Part shown: piece by piece, positions 1-9,510 of the stretch | Layout: the number at the start of each line of letters is the position of its first letter | How positions within the stretch are numbered: position 1 is the first letter of the stretch | Position numbers and translations under genes: made by a program | Source of the DNA: Coemansia sp. RSA 487 | Taxonomy: Eukaryota > Kickxellomycota > Kickxellomycetes > Kickxellales > Kickxellaceae | Direction: 5' to 3' | NCBI GenBank assembly: GCA_027577595.1 | Contig: JANBRJ010000134.1 | Span: 1 to 32,863 of the forward strand | DNA length: 32,863 nt | The notes under the pieces: model-generated | The model's input: only the letters and a program-made list of their open reading frames with translations | The model's database searches: none | Told to the model about the DNA's origin: nothing

Positions 1-1
1 C

Positions 2-439
2 GAGATAGAAAAATGGCGACATGGGACAATGCAGGACATTGCAGAATGTAAGCGCAGGCAAATGAACAGCATGGACATCTTTTCTGGACTTATTCTGGCC
101 GGATTCCAGGAAGAGTACTTTGTACTTCAGCTCTTGGCTACTAACATTTACATGGCACTATTCCAGCACAACGGATGCGAAGGAGCCTACTTCGATACGA
201 AAGATATAGTGGCACCACATTCGTATGCTCTGGCAGTTGCTGCTGTATTGAACAACCTACAGGGTGGCCAATCCTCCAGCAAACAGCCCAAGTCCGACCC
301 TCTTGCTGTTCGCAAAGAATATGAAAAGGAAATTGTGGATGATCTTTTGAAGGCTATTCGAGCTGCCACAGAAGCATCTGGGGATTTATGTATGCTACGA
401 GCTATAGCACAGGGCAGTGGAACAGCTCCAAACCAGTAG
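2..439 (+). CDS. Partial ORF of unknown function
   Basis: The frame is open from the left edge of the window and ends with a TAG at 437-439, so the true start may lie outside. The first ATG is at 29, giving at least 136 residues. The protein is rich in Ala and Leu, with a hydrophobic first half and a charged second half (Lys/Glu around residues 85-110). I see no signal peptide, catalytic motif or repeat and do not recognise the family. It lies beside a broken BMS1 fragment and MITE-like repeats, so it could be part of a decayed mobile element or a truncated host gene. That it is protein-coding is an inference from the open frame only. Confidence 0.35.
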   Translation, partial: EIEKWRHGTMQDIAECKRRQMNSMDIFSGLILAGFQEEYFVLQLLATNIYMALFQHNGCEGAYFDTKDIVAPHSYALAVAAVLNNLQGGQSSSKQPKSDPLAVRKEYEKEIVDDLLKAIRAATEASGDLCMLRAIAQGSGTAPNQ

Positions 440-557
440 ACATTTTGGCACTATCCCTATCCAAACAGTACTTTATAAAGCAAAAAAATGTTTAAAGAGG
501 AAATGAATCAGAATCTAAACGGACTACTTACTTGGTACATAGCCGAATCCAAGAGGG

Positions 558-872
558 TTAGCGTGGCCTTTCGCTCTGGCCCTCGTGACAGAAAAATGGC
601 TTGCACTTCTTCTTGCAGCAGGCCTCGGCTTCCTCCTCTGCAGCACGACGTTTCTTTATATGCTCGACCTACTGTTTCTGTGTCTTCTGCTTCTTTGCCT
701 TGTCCTTGCTCAGGAAGTTGATCTCGTTGAAGAAAGCGGCCACCTGCTTGCCCTTTTTGTCCATGACCACAGCACGTTTTGTGGGCGCATCGGCCTTGAC
801 GATCCTGGGCTTGGGCTTGAACGGCAGCTCAGAGACTGGGGTGTGATTAAATGGCAATACGCATGCAGTCAA
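558..872 (-). pseudogene. Broken C-terminal fragment of BMS1-like ribosome-biogenesis GTPase
   Basis: Read on the minus strand from 872, the frame begins with a LPFKPKPR block, then KRAVVMDKKGKQVAAFF, then a Lys-rich stretch. This is the order seen at the C-terminal end of BMS1, the nucleolar GTPase needed for 40S ribosomal subunit assembly (LPFxxKPK, then RAVV, then a charged EEE/KKK tail). An in-frame TAG at 669-671 interrupts it. Past the stop the same frame continues with family-like sequence (VEHIKKRRAAEEEAEA, then GQSERPR) to a TAA at 558-560. Only about 100 residues of a protein normally above 1,000 remain. The GTPase domain is absent from the window, and a MITE-like element begins about 50 bp upstream. 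It is most likely a dead duplicated fragment, with the working gene elsewhere. The BMS1 match is from memory of the family. Confidence 0.6.
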
Positions 873-922
873 GAATGAAAGGTGGCAGGACGGTCGCTTT
901 CCTCAACACTTTATACTGGATT

Positions 923-1122
923 TGTGATAACGATTCGGCTTGTTACAAGAATAAAAAGTAATTACAAACGGTACTAAAGTGCCATTACATTCTTATAATA
1001 AACCATGGCCTTTTATAGCCGCTACAACCAAATAAAAACTATTCAGATAATTGGATAGCATATGTTGCATGCTATCCAACAATGTGATCGACTCTCAAAT
1101 GGCAGAGCCGAATCGTTATCAC
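923..1122. mobile_element. MITE-like element, copy 1 (perfect 18-bp inverted ends)
   Basis: The segment starts with tgtgataacgattcggct (923-940) and ends with its exact reverse complement (1105-1122), giving a 200-bp unit with perfect 18-bp terminal inverted repeats. It carries no credible coding frame. An internal 11-bp palindrome lies at 1051-1061/1069-1079. A second, diverged full-length copy in the opposite orientation lies near 3095-3291, which shows that this is a repeated unit. I see no clear target-site duplication at the borders, so the superfamily cannot be assigned. Confidence 0.7.
1051..1079. repeat. Internal palindrome of the MITE-like element
   Basis: The arms ttggatagcat and atgctatccaa are perfect reverse complements around a 7-nt spacer. 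The diverged second copy near 3139-3167 keeps the same imperfect palindrome, so it is part of the element rather than chance. Confidence 0.7.
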
Positions 1123-1196
1123 AGCCCCATCCAAACCTATGCTCATTCCAACAACTACTCAGCGAGCTATTGCTCCTCTAGTTTTGGCTGCGATTA

Positions 1197-1344
1197 TGCC
1201 TTTTCACTATATACCTCCGGCCACAGCCATGCTACACTCACGAAACAAACATCGTTGTCCTCTGCTCATCTGCCTTTTCACTATGTATCCCCGGCCACAG
1301 CCACGCTATGTTCGCGAAGCAAACACTATCATCCTCTGCTCATC
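1197..1344. repeat. 74-bp tandem duplication (two units)
   Basis: Unit one (1197-1270) and unit two (1271-1344) are head-to-tail copies that share the opening tgccttttcactat, the central ggccacagcca and the closing cctctgctcatc, with about a dozen differences. The unit length is not a multiple of three, so it does not suggest a protein repeat. It lies just outside MITE copy 1. Confidence 0.7.
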
Positions 1345-2243
1345 CGTACGGCTCCTATCATATCTTAGTCATCCCATGAATGCTGTTTTTCACAAAACTG
1401 TTCTCTGCCTTTCACTGCTTGAATTCACTCTTTGCACTGCTATTTACAACTCCCAGCTTTTTCTATCTGTATTACACAAATGCTTTATAACCAGAACTCT
1501 CAACTTCCTCATTTTATATATCCAATAGCCGCATAAACCCATTCTAAAATACACTATGTCGTTACCACAGCCCTGCTCTAGGAGAAACACCTCTTTTAAA
1601 ACACCACTTGCCAAGTGGCTGCTTCTCTAATCACGATCTCAGCCGTTTCTTAGCCGAATACCACAGAGATTGGATCATTTATGTAAAATTCCACAAAGAA
1701 TCCGATAAAACAAACCGCGTGTTTCTATCTTTTCTACATGCCCCGAGAACGAATAGAAAACACTCCTTTCACGGAAAACACCCACTTCCAGAGGCTGCCA
1801 CGGAGCGTACAGACAAGCCACAATCATCAAATACGCATCGCTGAAATGAGAAACCCCGTGTTAGCGCAGCACGCTAATAAAATCAACTCTTTCCTTTTTT
1901 GCTCAGCACGCATATAAAAGAGTACAATCGGCGATCAGGGAAGCTTGCTTATAAAAAATGAAGCAGTCGGCGTGTTAGAGCAAAAAGCAATCAAGAGGGG
2001 AAAGAGCCTCCTGCCTTTATGAATCAGCAATCACAGCCATGGTAAAGAGCAGAGAAAGCAAATGATCACATCCTTTCTTGCAGAGGAAAAAGAAGTAATC
2101 GCTGCTTATAACCCAATTTCAAATCAATACCTTTCACTAAAAGCGAACAGCAATTGTTGCTTATTTTGCAAATGCACATTCTCAGCATGGCAACTAAACA
2201 AAGTAACAGTCATCCATCACCTTGGCTGTGTTTTATCCGACTC

Positions 2244-2345
2244 TGTTTACTATTATTTAACAGCATACCATGCCATTGCAGGTAAGCAGATATTTTCTTC
2301 TGGGGGTTCCTTCAGCTTTAAGAATATACTTTTATTCATACTAAA
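2244..2345 (+). repeat. Dispersed direct repeat, copy A
   Basis: About 100 bp running from tgtttactattatttaacagc to tacttttattcatactaaa. It matches 5734-5838 at roughly 80% identity by eye with a few small gaps, in the same orientation. The shared block includes ggggttccttc. It may be the shared end of a transposable element whose body is too decayed to see. Confidence 0.6.
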
Positions 2346-3094
2346 GACGTTCTTCCCCGCCAGGCATGACCGAGCTCCGGCTCCAAACCGTAGGCTGCTT
2401 GCTAGTGCTGTTTCTGTGCTGAACGAGAGAAAGCTTGAAGATGCGGAAACCCATCACGAAAAGGCTTCTCTCTCCATGGTCTTGATTGAGCGTCGCAGCG
2501 CCTGCATCCATACATCGACTCGGGCGAAAGGCTAGGGCAGGGGATCTTCTCCATAGATAATGGACACCCTTATCCCGACCGACAACCCAAGGCTTGACGC
2601 CAGAAATAGTGCCTTCATTTAGATAGACTGACTCCTGATAACGCTGTGCCGCCTTCTTTCCGTGGCTGCTTGTTCGCTTAATCATCATCTGGCCACAAGA
2701 TTTCCAGAGCTACTTTTCGGCTTGCTTTGCCTTGGCATTCAACTCGATTTTTATAAAGCCAGCAGAAAATCAGATTGTTGCCAACATTTGCCTAAAAGAA
2801 CTCTCCAAACTCTACCAGCTCGGTAAAGTGTTTTGCCTCAGCTCCGTAGTTCTGCAGGACTGGGCAAAACGCTAGAACCAACTGCCGCACATATTCCTCA
2901 ACGCTGGTACTCTTAATGATAACTCCATCAGTCATGGCATGTCTGCCAATGTCCAGAATATTGTACATTGCCAAAAGAAGATCGCTCCAGAGGGGCGGGC
3001 AGCTTTTGCTCAGACGAGTCTTTGTATGCATCGCTAGACGAGAACCATTTCTTCCTTCTTCCTTAGATCGTCCGCCGATATAGACCCACTCCAA

Positions 3095-3291
3095 AGCTTC
3101 TTAGATTTTGTGCCACATGTTGAGTCAATCATATTTCTGGATAGCATATATTGTATACTGTCCAATTATCTAAATAGTGTGTTTGATACGAATATAAACG
3201 CCATGATTGCATTAATAAATAAAGGAGGAACTTTTAATTCCGTTTGTGATTACTTTTTATTCTTATAACAACTAGAATTGCTTTACTTATT
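3095..3291. mobile_element. MITE-like element, copy 2 (diverged, inverted)
   Basis: The reverse complement of this stretch aligns along its length with 923-1122. It shares the core tggatagcat, the block aattatctraatag, and gattactttttattcttrtaaca near the right end. The terminal inverted repeats are recognisable but degraded, so this copy looks older than copy 1. The borders are approximate, to within about 10 bp. Confidence 0.6.
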
Positions 3292-3439
3292 TATCAATAA
3301 TGTTTGCTCCGTCTACTACTGAATATCGCCAAAAGCTATAACCCATTTCCGCTGTTGCTTATTCATACCAGAAAAATAAACTACGTACACAAGCTACGCG
3401 ACATGGCGTTGGTTTCTCTTTGGCAGTTTTTTGTTCAAG

Positions 3440-4390
3440 ATTGTTTATTCCAAAAGTATTTGACATAGCATGACAATCCGTGTTTTGCCTGCGCTCGGTG
3501 CGCTGGTGACAATGACAACCCGAGAGCTATCCAACTTTATTCTTTTGTATACGGCGTCTTCCTCACCATCATCTAACTTGCCATGGAAACATGCAATTTT
3601 CCCGTCGATTCTGTCAGAAAGAATGCCATGTATCCTATATGCTTGTGCTACAAGTTGTACAGTAAACAATCATTTAGCTGCCTCGTGCAAATACTATGGC
3701 GTCGTCTACCAGCATTTGCCTACAAATATGGCTACTTTTGCACTCTTCAAAGTGGTACCCCATATTCGATCTGTTCATTGACATGCAAGCGACGAGATGC
3801 AGTTTTGTTTTGGGTTCAAAAAGAACGTTGGAGTAACCTTTGTCGTTTGCATATAAATGCCTTTGATCATCTCTGGCGGAATCATCGCCGACAAAACAAG
3901 CAATGGTGCATCGAATTGGCGCAGCTCATGCAAACGATCCATACAAACACGTAAACTGTGCATATTCATATACAGGTGTACTTCGTCAATTACGAACCGC
4001 TGGAGAATCCGAATTTCCTTATAATACCTCAAGAGGTTTACAAATACTGCATAATGTTCTCGATTGCAACAATCAGAACGCCGCGAAAAGATAGCCAATC
4101 CTTGTCGTTCACGTTGCTTCGATCCCAAGCCTGAGCTGATAGCCTGCACTTTTTATTCCGCCAATATATCATTGGTCAATGCTGCCAGTGGTGAAACGAC
4201 GACAGTGAGCCGTTAGTACCTGCTATTGTTTAGCTCCGCATATGCTGTAAGCTGGAAAACAAGGATTTTGCCTGCATCAGTAGGCAAAATGCAGATAATA
4301 TCTTTGTTGGACACATATGTAAAGCAAATAGCACGCAATTGGTCATCGGAACTACTACAGAGATATCTTCTAGGCAGAACTAAAGCTCCT
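3440..4390 (-). pseudogene. Decayed RecQ-type superfamily 2 DNA helicase
   Basis: On the minus strand, pieces in more than one frame line up in RecQ order. First come QLRAI and DIICILPTDAGK (motif I; the usual TGGGKS or TGSGKS is altered) around 4267-4340. Then VVVSPLAALTNDI (motif Ia), IDEVHLY (motif II, DEVH, near 3970-3987), LVLSAMIPP (motif III-like), KIACFHGKLDDG (motif IV region) and VVIVTSAPSAG (motif V-like, near 3480-3520). RecQ helicases unwind DNA 3'-5' in repair, and fungi also carry subtelomeric and repeat-associated copies. Several in-frame stops and at least one frame change break the gene, and the C-terminal RQC/HRDC parts are not visible. The remnant lies between repeats in AT-rich DNA, which fits a repeat-associated rather than housekeeping copy. 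Confidence 0.7.
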
Positions 4391-4446
4391 TTTTGATTTC
4401 ATTTAAACAATACATTTTGATAATAATGGTGGCTCGGCAATTCGCG

Positions 4447-4464
4447 AGCCTGATCGTTATCACA
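4447..4464. repeat. Solo MITE-end-like 18-mer
   Basis: agcctgatcgttatcaca matches the 18-bp end of MITE copy 1 at 16 of 18 bases. No full element can be traced on either side, so it may be a remnant end. Confidence 0.35.
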
Positions 4465-5733
4465 TTGGTAGCACCTTCAGAATTAAAATATTCTATATAA
4501 AATCATCCAAAAAGCTGAACCGTATAATTCATTTATTATAGTAAAAGAAAAACAATTCAACAAAACCAGTACATTGGCATATTTTCCAAAAAGAACACGA
4601 CAAAAGTAGTCAACATAATGCAACTGCATGTGTAAATTTCTAGAGATATTGCATGCCAACAACTGAATTACAATATTATTCAAATATAATTACTTTTTAT
4701 TCCTTATTTTCTCGAGATTTTTCAGGTCTGCCTCCCTTGTTGCCAAATCCATAGCATCTCTTCTTTTACGTGGTTGGTTATTGCCACTGCTGCTTGATTC
4801 CCTATTGCCACTGTTGTCTGAACCCTTATTTTCACTCATTGTTGAACTGTATTATGCGATTTGTTAGTATATCTGCGTTTTGGTTTTTGTTAATCTGCTT
4901 ATACTGGGATGTGGAGCAAGAATAAAAAGAATAACTGCCTTTCCATTCTCTTTTATATGTCCCATCAACAATTTTTCAAACTACTATAGGGTGTCCTATG
5001 TTTGTGTGCAATAAGATTAAAGTCATATCATCTTTAGCAATGCATGGTAATTTGTTGTAAGTCTTGAAGAGCAACAGTTTAGGGCTGCTTTTATCCTTTG
5101 TAAAGTGTGACTTTAGTGAAGTTAGTTAAACATTAATTGTGATTTCACAGCTTGTGTCATCATTATGTTATCTTGTCTTTCAAATTGGGCGACTATCTTT
5201 TACCTGCTTTACAACATGCTAATTCCATAATGGGTAAAGATGCTAGATCAGCTCATGAATTTAGCACTAGGCATGTTTGGTAGCTATGTAAATTACAGAA
5301 AATTACATTAGAGTTGTGTTCATAGAAGAATATCCTAAACTCTAAAATTTATCACCGGTGAGGAAGATATAGCCCATTAAAGCTGTCTTACTACAATATT
5401 TCAACATCCAGTAATTGAAAAGCACTGAAAGTTGTAATAAGTTTGCGCATTCAAACCATAAAACATGGGATATGGACCGATCTTCAGGTTCATTTGGCCA
5501 TTAAAATTTGGAGTAGATGCCAGGGAAATTCAGTGGATTATAGAACCTCCTATCTGTTTTATTGTCTTTTATAAAGTTTCTGGGTTAAAACTAACCTCTA
5601 GGGTTAGAGCCTCTCATATTGCAGGCTTGGTCCAATTACTTACAAATCAAGTCACAGCCATGAGCCAAGTTATTGCATCAATGAAGAATAAACTTCACAG
5701 TTCATGTGATACGAAATCTAATTACCGGATGTA
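4465..5733. other. AT-rich stretch with no supportable gene
   Basis: No coding frame with recognisable features. The longest open stretch begins at 5465 on the plus strand and runs to 5779 (104 codons); its tail lies inside direct-repeat copy B. The composition is strongly AT-rich, with short homopolymer tracts. I read this as decayed repeat-derived DNA. Confidence 0.4.
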
Positions 5734-5838
5734 TGTTTACCACTATTTAACAGCATGCCATGTCATCACAGATAGATAGACTTTTCTCCTCGGGGGTTCC
5801 TTCTTCAGTTTTTATAATATACTTTTATTCATATTAAA
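5734..5838 (+). repeat. Dispersed direct repeat, copy B
   Basis: Partner of 2244-2345 in the same orientation, sharing ctatttaacagcat, cgggggttccttc and atatacttttattcat. Both copies keep one frame that reads roughly YxYLTAxHxI, so the block may derive from the coding end of an old element. Confidence 0.6.
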
Positions 5839-7046
5839 TATCTCCTGTACAGCCTATATTTAGATTTACATTTAAAAGATACCCATAATTAACCTATCAA
5901 TGTCAAATATATATAATCAGGAATTGCAACAGTCAATTATATATAACAAAAATGGATACAAGGACTGCAAAGTATTTTAGAAATGAACGTGGATATAGCT
6001 ATGTTGGGCGGCTATATATTTGTATAACATAATAGCTGTCTAAGGTTAATATTATAAAAGCTAGCCATTGCACCGCTTGGTCAAAGTAGATTTTCCACCA
6101 CCTAGTTTGTGAAGAAAAACATGACAGATAAATCAGTCTCCATTGTTCGTGTACAGTTCCTTCATCCAATTACCTTAACTGCTTGTGTTACTTATAGAGT
6201 AGAGGCTACTGGTGAAGCTGCCATGTCAGCTGCTATCAAGAAAGCTAAAGGCGTCATGCTAGTGTTGTTGTCGTATGCAAGGCTGACCCATTGTCAAGGT
6301 TTGCACAGCCACTAAATGCCAACACTGCAATAAGTGCACTATACGTAAGAGCTCTCGGTTACATATAAGGACAGAATTGCCCGTGGGTCATTGCCTTCTG
6401 GAAGAAGGGAAGGATTTTTTATCTAGTTTGAAGAAAGTAAGAGATCTGAAAGTACTCTGTGTTATTTTATCCTGGGTCCATGGTAAACCCGTCACAGCTC
6501 TACAATTACTACAATCGGATCAATGTTGGTTAAATTTAATCCTAATCTATCTGGCGCAGGTCTCAGAATTGATCTAGCTCATCTAATGATGGGGCTATAA
6601 ACAAAAAAGCATCCCAACACCAGTCTTTTTCAAAAAATTTGTTAATTATACAACTAGTGTACTATAATCGAATGTAAAGTTGGAGTAAAGTGTGGAAATT
6701 GGCATTGAATGGCTATCTTTAGTTGCAGGTTCTATTAATAGAAACTGGTATTGTGTTACCAGGATACACTGCATCCTTCCAGAGTTCTTGCCTGCTTAAA
6801 AAAAAGCGGGATGCACTATATATCCTCTGGATATAATGTGACAAAGACAAGGCAAGAATAGTGCATCCCTCTATATTATGCAAGCTCTGTTTTTCTGTCT
6901 TCTTTTTCTTTTACTACTAATATTATACTCTTTTTGACGGCATCTAGTAGTTTTCACACACTTGGGCCTCCATCTATTTCAATTACGCACAGTTCATCAG
7001 TATTGCTAAGATTATCCAATCAAAGGTTTAAAGAGTGACATCAATT
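5839..7046. other. AT-rich intergenic stretch before the amidase
   Basis: Two short plus-strand frames (6109-6315 and 6377-6577) have no recognisable features and are closed by stops. A set of crossing inverted repeats lies at 6785-6869. The last 150 bp, with pyrimidine-rich runs and ATTATACT near 6920, are probably the amidase promoter, but no strong TATA box is clear. Confidence 0.4.
6785..6869. repeat. Crossing inverted repeats
   Basis: gggatgcactat (6808-6819) is the reverse complement of 6858-6869, and ttcttgcct (6785-6793) is the reverse complement of 6850-6858. The two pairings cross, so they cannot nest in one simple hairpin. No function is known to me. Confidence 0.55.
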
Positions 7047-8543
7047 ATGGCTTCTATCAATCCTCATTTGCCAATAAGTGAGCTCCAGGCGGGTCTCATC
7101 TCTGGAAAATGGACCTCCGTGGATCTTGTCGAAGCGTATCTAGCGAGAATTGCCCAATTCAAGCATTACAATGCTATGATATTTGTCAAAGACAGACAGT
7201 CGCTCTTGTTCGAGGCTGCTTTACTGGACAAGGAGAGATCTTCTTTAGTAGAGACGAAAATTCTCCATGGAATTCCTGTTGTTATCAAAGATAACATTTG
7301 CACCTCTGATATGCCGACTACTGTAGGCACACTTTCTTTGAAGAATGCAGAGAGCGGCTTTGATGCTGAGATAGTCCGCAGACTGAGGAATGCTGGCGCC
7401 ATTATCATTGGAAAAGCAAATATGTCTGAATTCTTCCACTTCTGCGATAATTATCTTCTTAGTGGATGGAGCTGTATGGGAGGTCAGACTCTGAATGCCA
7501 TCTCCGGAAGTGCCCACCCTGGAGGCTCCTCATCAGGCTCGGCCTGTGCCGCTGCACTAGGTTTAGCTGCAGCTACGATAGGATCTGAAACCGAAGGCTC
7601 GATCATTATCCCTTCCATGAATCAAAGTGTTGTAGGGATTAAACCTAGTCGCGGATTATGCTCCAGCTCTGGAACCATACCTATCTCCACCACATTCGAC
7701 GTTCTAGGCCCCATCTGCCGCAATGTTGAAGATGCTGCTGCAATGCTGGAAGTCATCTCTGAAGAAGACATCAAATTCACCAAACTTCATGCTTTCAACA
7801 TCCGAGGTGCTAGAGCTGGGATAACTCTGAATCATGGTTCTAGCTTGAATTCCAATGACAGTGCTCATGTGGCATACCATTTTGCTAGCTTTGTTTTCAA
7901 CAGCCTGCGTGATCTGGGGTGTGTGGTTCTTCATAACGATGTTGTGAGCGACGGCGTATTATCTTCACACTCTTATAATACTATCAAAGATCTAGCGGAA
8001 TCAATAGGCAAGGATTATGCATTTGTCCTCGGATGCGAACTTAAAGATGGCATTGGTAAAATGCTTTCCAAGTTCTCCAACATTCCCAGCGGTGTAAATG
8101 ATTTGAAATCACTGGTTGAATTCAACAAGCAGAATCCTGAGTCGCTTAATCCCCTGATCAGTGACCAGGAAAATCTTCTTAATGTTGATAAGACTGGTGG
8201 TTTTAATGACCCTAAGTACCAAACATCTCTCAATAAAATACTGAAACTTTCCGGAGATACTATCAAACGCATATTCTCACTGAATAAGCTGGATTTCCTG
8301 ATAACTACCATTTCTGGCCCCAAACGACCTCTTATATATTCGATAGCCGTGATCGCTGGGTGTCCTACTATCTCTATTCCTCTGGGTAAGCACCCAAAAT
8401 CCGACAGATATTCTATCGAACCCTTTTACACCAACCATTATGGAGTTGGTTACAGTCTTATCCTTATCGGAATGCCTGGCGATGACCACAAACTACTCTG
8501 TTATGCTAAGCAAATTGAGAATATATTAAAGACAAATGACTAG
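7047..8543 (+). CDS. Amidase-signature family hydrolase
   Basis: 498 residues from the first in-frame ATG at 7047. Amidase-signature enzymes cleave C-N amide bonds with a Ser-cisSer-Lys triad. The pieces are visible: GIPVVIKDNI carries the catalytic Lys at about residue 81; the Gly/Ser-rich GGSSSGSA (about 159-166) holds the cis-Ser; GSETEGSIIIPS carries the Ser nucleophile at about 185. AGCPTISIPLG near residue 430 matches the usual C-terminal AGxPxxxxPxG block. Normal family length is 450-550, so the gene looks complete. There is no signal peptide, so it is probably cytosolic, and the substrate cannot be told. An aataaa motif follows about 50 bp after the stop. The gene is uninterrupted and its codon choice looks more AT-rich than that of genes to its right, which may reflect its AT-rich surroundings or transfer. 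Confidence 0.9.
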   Translation: MASINPHLPISELQAGLISGKWTSVDLVEAYLARIAQFKHYNAMIFVKDRQSLLFEAALLDKERSSLVETKILHGIPVVIKDNICTSDMPTTVGTLSLKNAESGFDAEIVRRLRNAGAIIIGKANMSEFFHFCDNYLLSGWSCMGGQTLNAISGSAHPGGSSSGSACAAALGLAAATIGSETEGSIIIPSMNQSVVGIKPSRGLCSSSGTIPISTTFDVLGPICRNVEDAAAMLEVISEEDIKFTKLHAFNIRGARAGITLNHGSSLNSNDSAHVAYHFASFVFNSLRDLGCVVLHNDVVSDGVLSSHSYNTIKDLAESIGKDYAFVLGCELKDGIGKMLSKFSNIPSGVNDLKSLVEFNKQNPESLNPLISDQENLLNVDKTGGFNDPKYQTSLNKILKLSGDTIKRIFSLNKLDFLITTISGPKRPLIYSIAVIAGCPTISIPLGKHPKSDRYSIEPFYTNHYGVGYSLILIGMPGDDHKLLCYAKQIENILKTND

Positions 8544-9140
8544 TTTCACAATTTTTCTTGACGGAGCTAAAGTTCCTCCTATTCATTTATTTAATAAACG
8601 GTGGCTTTTATCAACATCAAAATGTTGCTAAAGAGACTTGTGGTAAATTGGCAAGAGCGAGTAGTTGTGATAATGATTCAGCTCAGCAACTTGCAAGCTG
8701 AATTGCAATATGATGATTGGCTTGTGTTGAACCAATTATCATAATCATTTCCTTGTAGTGTTTTGACAGCTATAAAAGCCATGTTTTGTTTTGAAAGAAA
8801 ACGAGGAAATTTAGTTCTGTGAATATAAGACAATTTTAACAGTAGTGCAAAGCAACAGAAAGCCTTACTCTCCCCATTATTGCATTTTTTTTCATAAATA
8901 AGTATTGGCAAGAAAAATATAGACCAAAAGTGTATGCTGTGCATGCTAAGACCTTACAATTCATGTAGCTGTAAAGGGGGCTGAGTAGAAAGCTATATAT
9001 TCAAGTATAACTTCATACCCAGTTACTAGTAATAAATAATTCTCCTAAATAGAATTGTATCCACGTATCATTTCCATTGCCTAATTCCATTTTAGAACTT
9101 TTAAATTAAAATACATTTTCTTGATAGAGTTGGCCGGGAG
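8544..9140. other. Intergenic stretch with inverted repeats, no gene seen
   Basis: AT-rich. attcagct (8676-8683) pairs with agctgaat (8696-8703), and a second near-palindrome (atgatgattgg / ccaattatcat) follows in the next 50 bp. No convincing reading frame is present. Confidence 0.4.
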
Positions 9141-9148
9141 TATAAATA
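9141..9148 (+). promoter_or_regulatory. TATA-like box before a putative small gene
   Basis: tataaata lies 52 bp before the ATG at 9200, at a spacing like that of other genes in this window. It is the main reason to take the small downstream frame seriously. Confidence 0.45.
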
Positions 9149-9199
9149 CAGAACAGAATCCTCCACCTTGTACCTTTCTTCATATTTCAGAGAATCAAC

Positions 9200-9430
9200 A
9201 TGAAAAACGAGCAACTAAAACTGGTGCACGTAGTGTACAACAACCCACTCGCTGATAATAAAAAAGATATATACATACATAGGTCATAGGCTGGTAGTGT
9301 CAAGGCTGCTGACAGTGAAGCTCACAGCCAATTTAAAATAGACATGGAGAAGGTGTTACGAAATACATACAAAATGTCTAAGGAAGAAATTAAAAAAGAC
9401 GAGGAATTACTAAAAGTGCTAAAGTGCTAA
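9200..9430 (+). CDS. Putative tiny spliced gene, function unknown
   Basis: Exon 1 runs from ATG 9200 to 9282 and exon 2 from 9328 to the TAA at 9428-9430. A 45-bp candidate intron (9283-9327) has GT..AG ends and a good branch-site match, gctgac, about 15 nt before the acceptor. Splicing would join the frames into a 61-residue basic protein whose second half is a charged helix rich in Lys, Glu and Leu. Without splicing the first frame stops after 29 codons. A TATA-like box lies 52 bp upstream and the ATG context is caacATGa. I do not recognise the protein. The intron is inferred from signals only, and it could instead be non-coding. Confidence 0.3.
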
Positions 9431-9510
9431 AGTAGTGTAGCTTTCCTCAACTTTTTAAAATTATTCAGTTCACATTTCTAGTTTTGTTTTAACCAATAAA
9501 CTCTTTGAGA

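Larger units (their letters stand above)
1123..3094. other. Spacer between inverted MITE copies, no supportable gene
   Basis: About 2 kb between the two inverted MITE copies. Frames of 100-157 codons exist (plus strand 2062-2535; minus strand 2341-2688 and 2792-3094), but they overlap one another on opposite strands and I recognise no domain. The minus-strand frame at 2792-3094 has an amphipathic, protein-like composition and may be a remnant of a longer coding region. The stretch also contains the 74-bp tandem duplication and one copy of a dispersed direct repeat at 2244-2345. I read it as decayed mobile or duplicated DNA. Confidence 0.4.

Noticed and set aside
585-878. Plus-strand frames over the BMS1 fragment
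   Set aside because: They are hydrophobic shadows of a Lys/Glu-rich minus-strand sequence that matches BMS1.
4687-4931. Two further matches to the MITE internal word gaataaaaagtaatta (near 4687 and 4919)
   Set aside because: Only 13-16 bp match in AT-rich DNA, with no flanking MITE sequence, so chance cannot be excluded.
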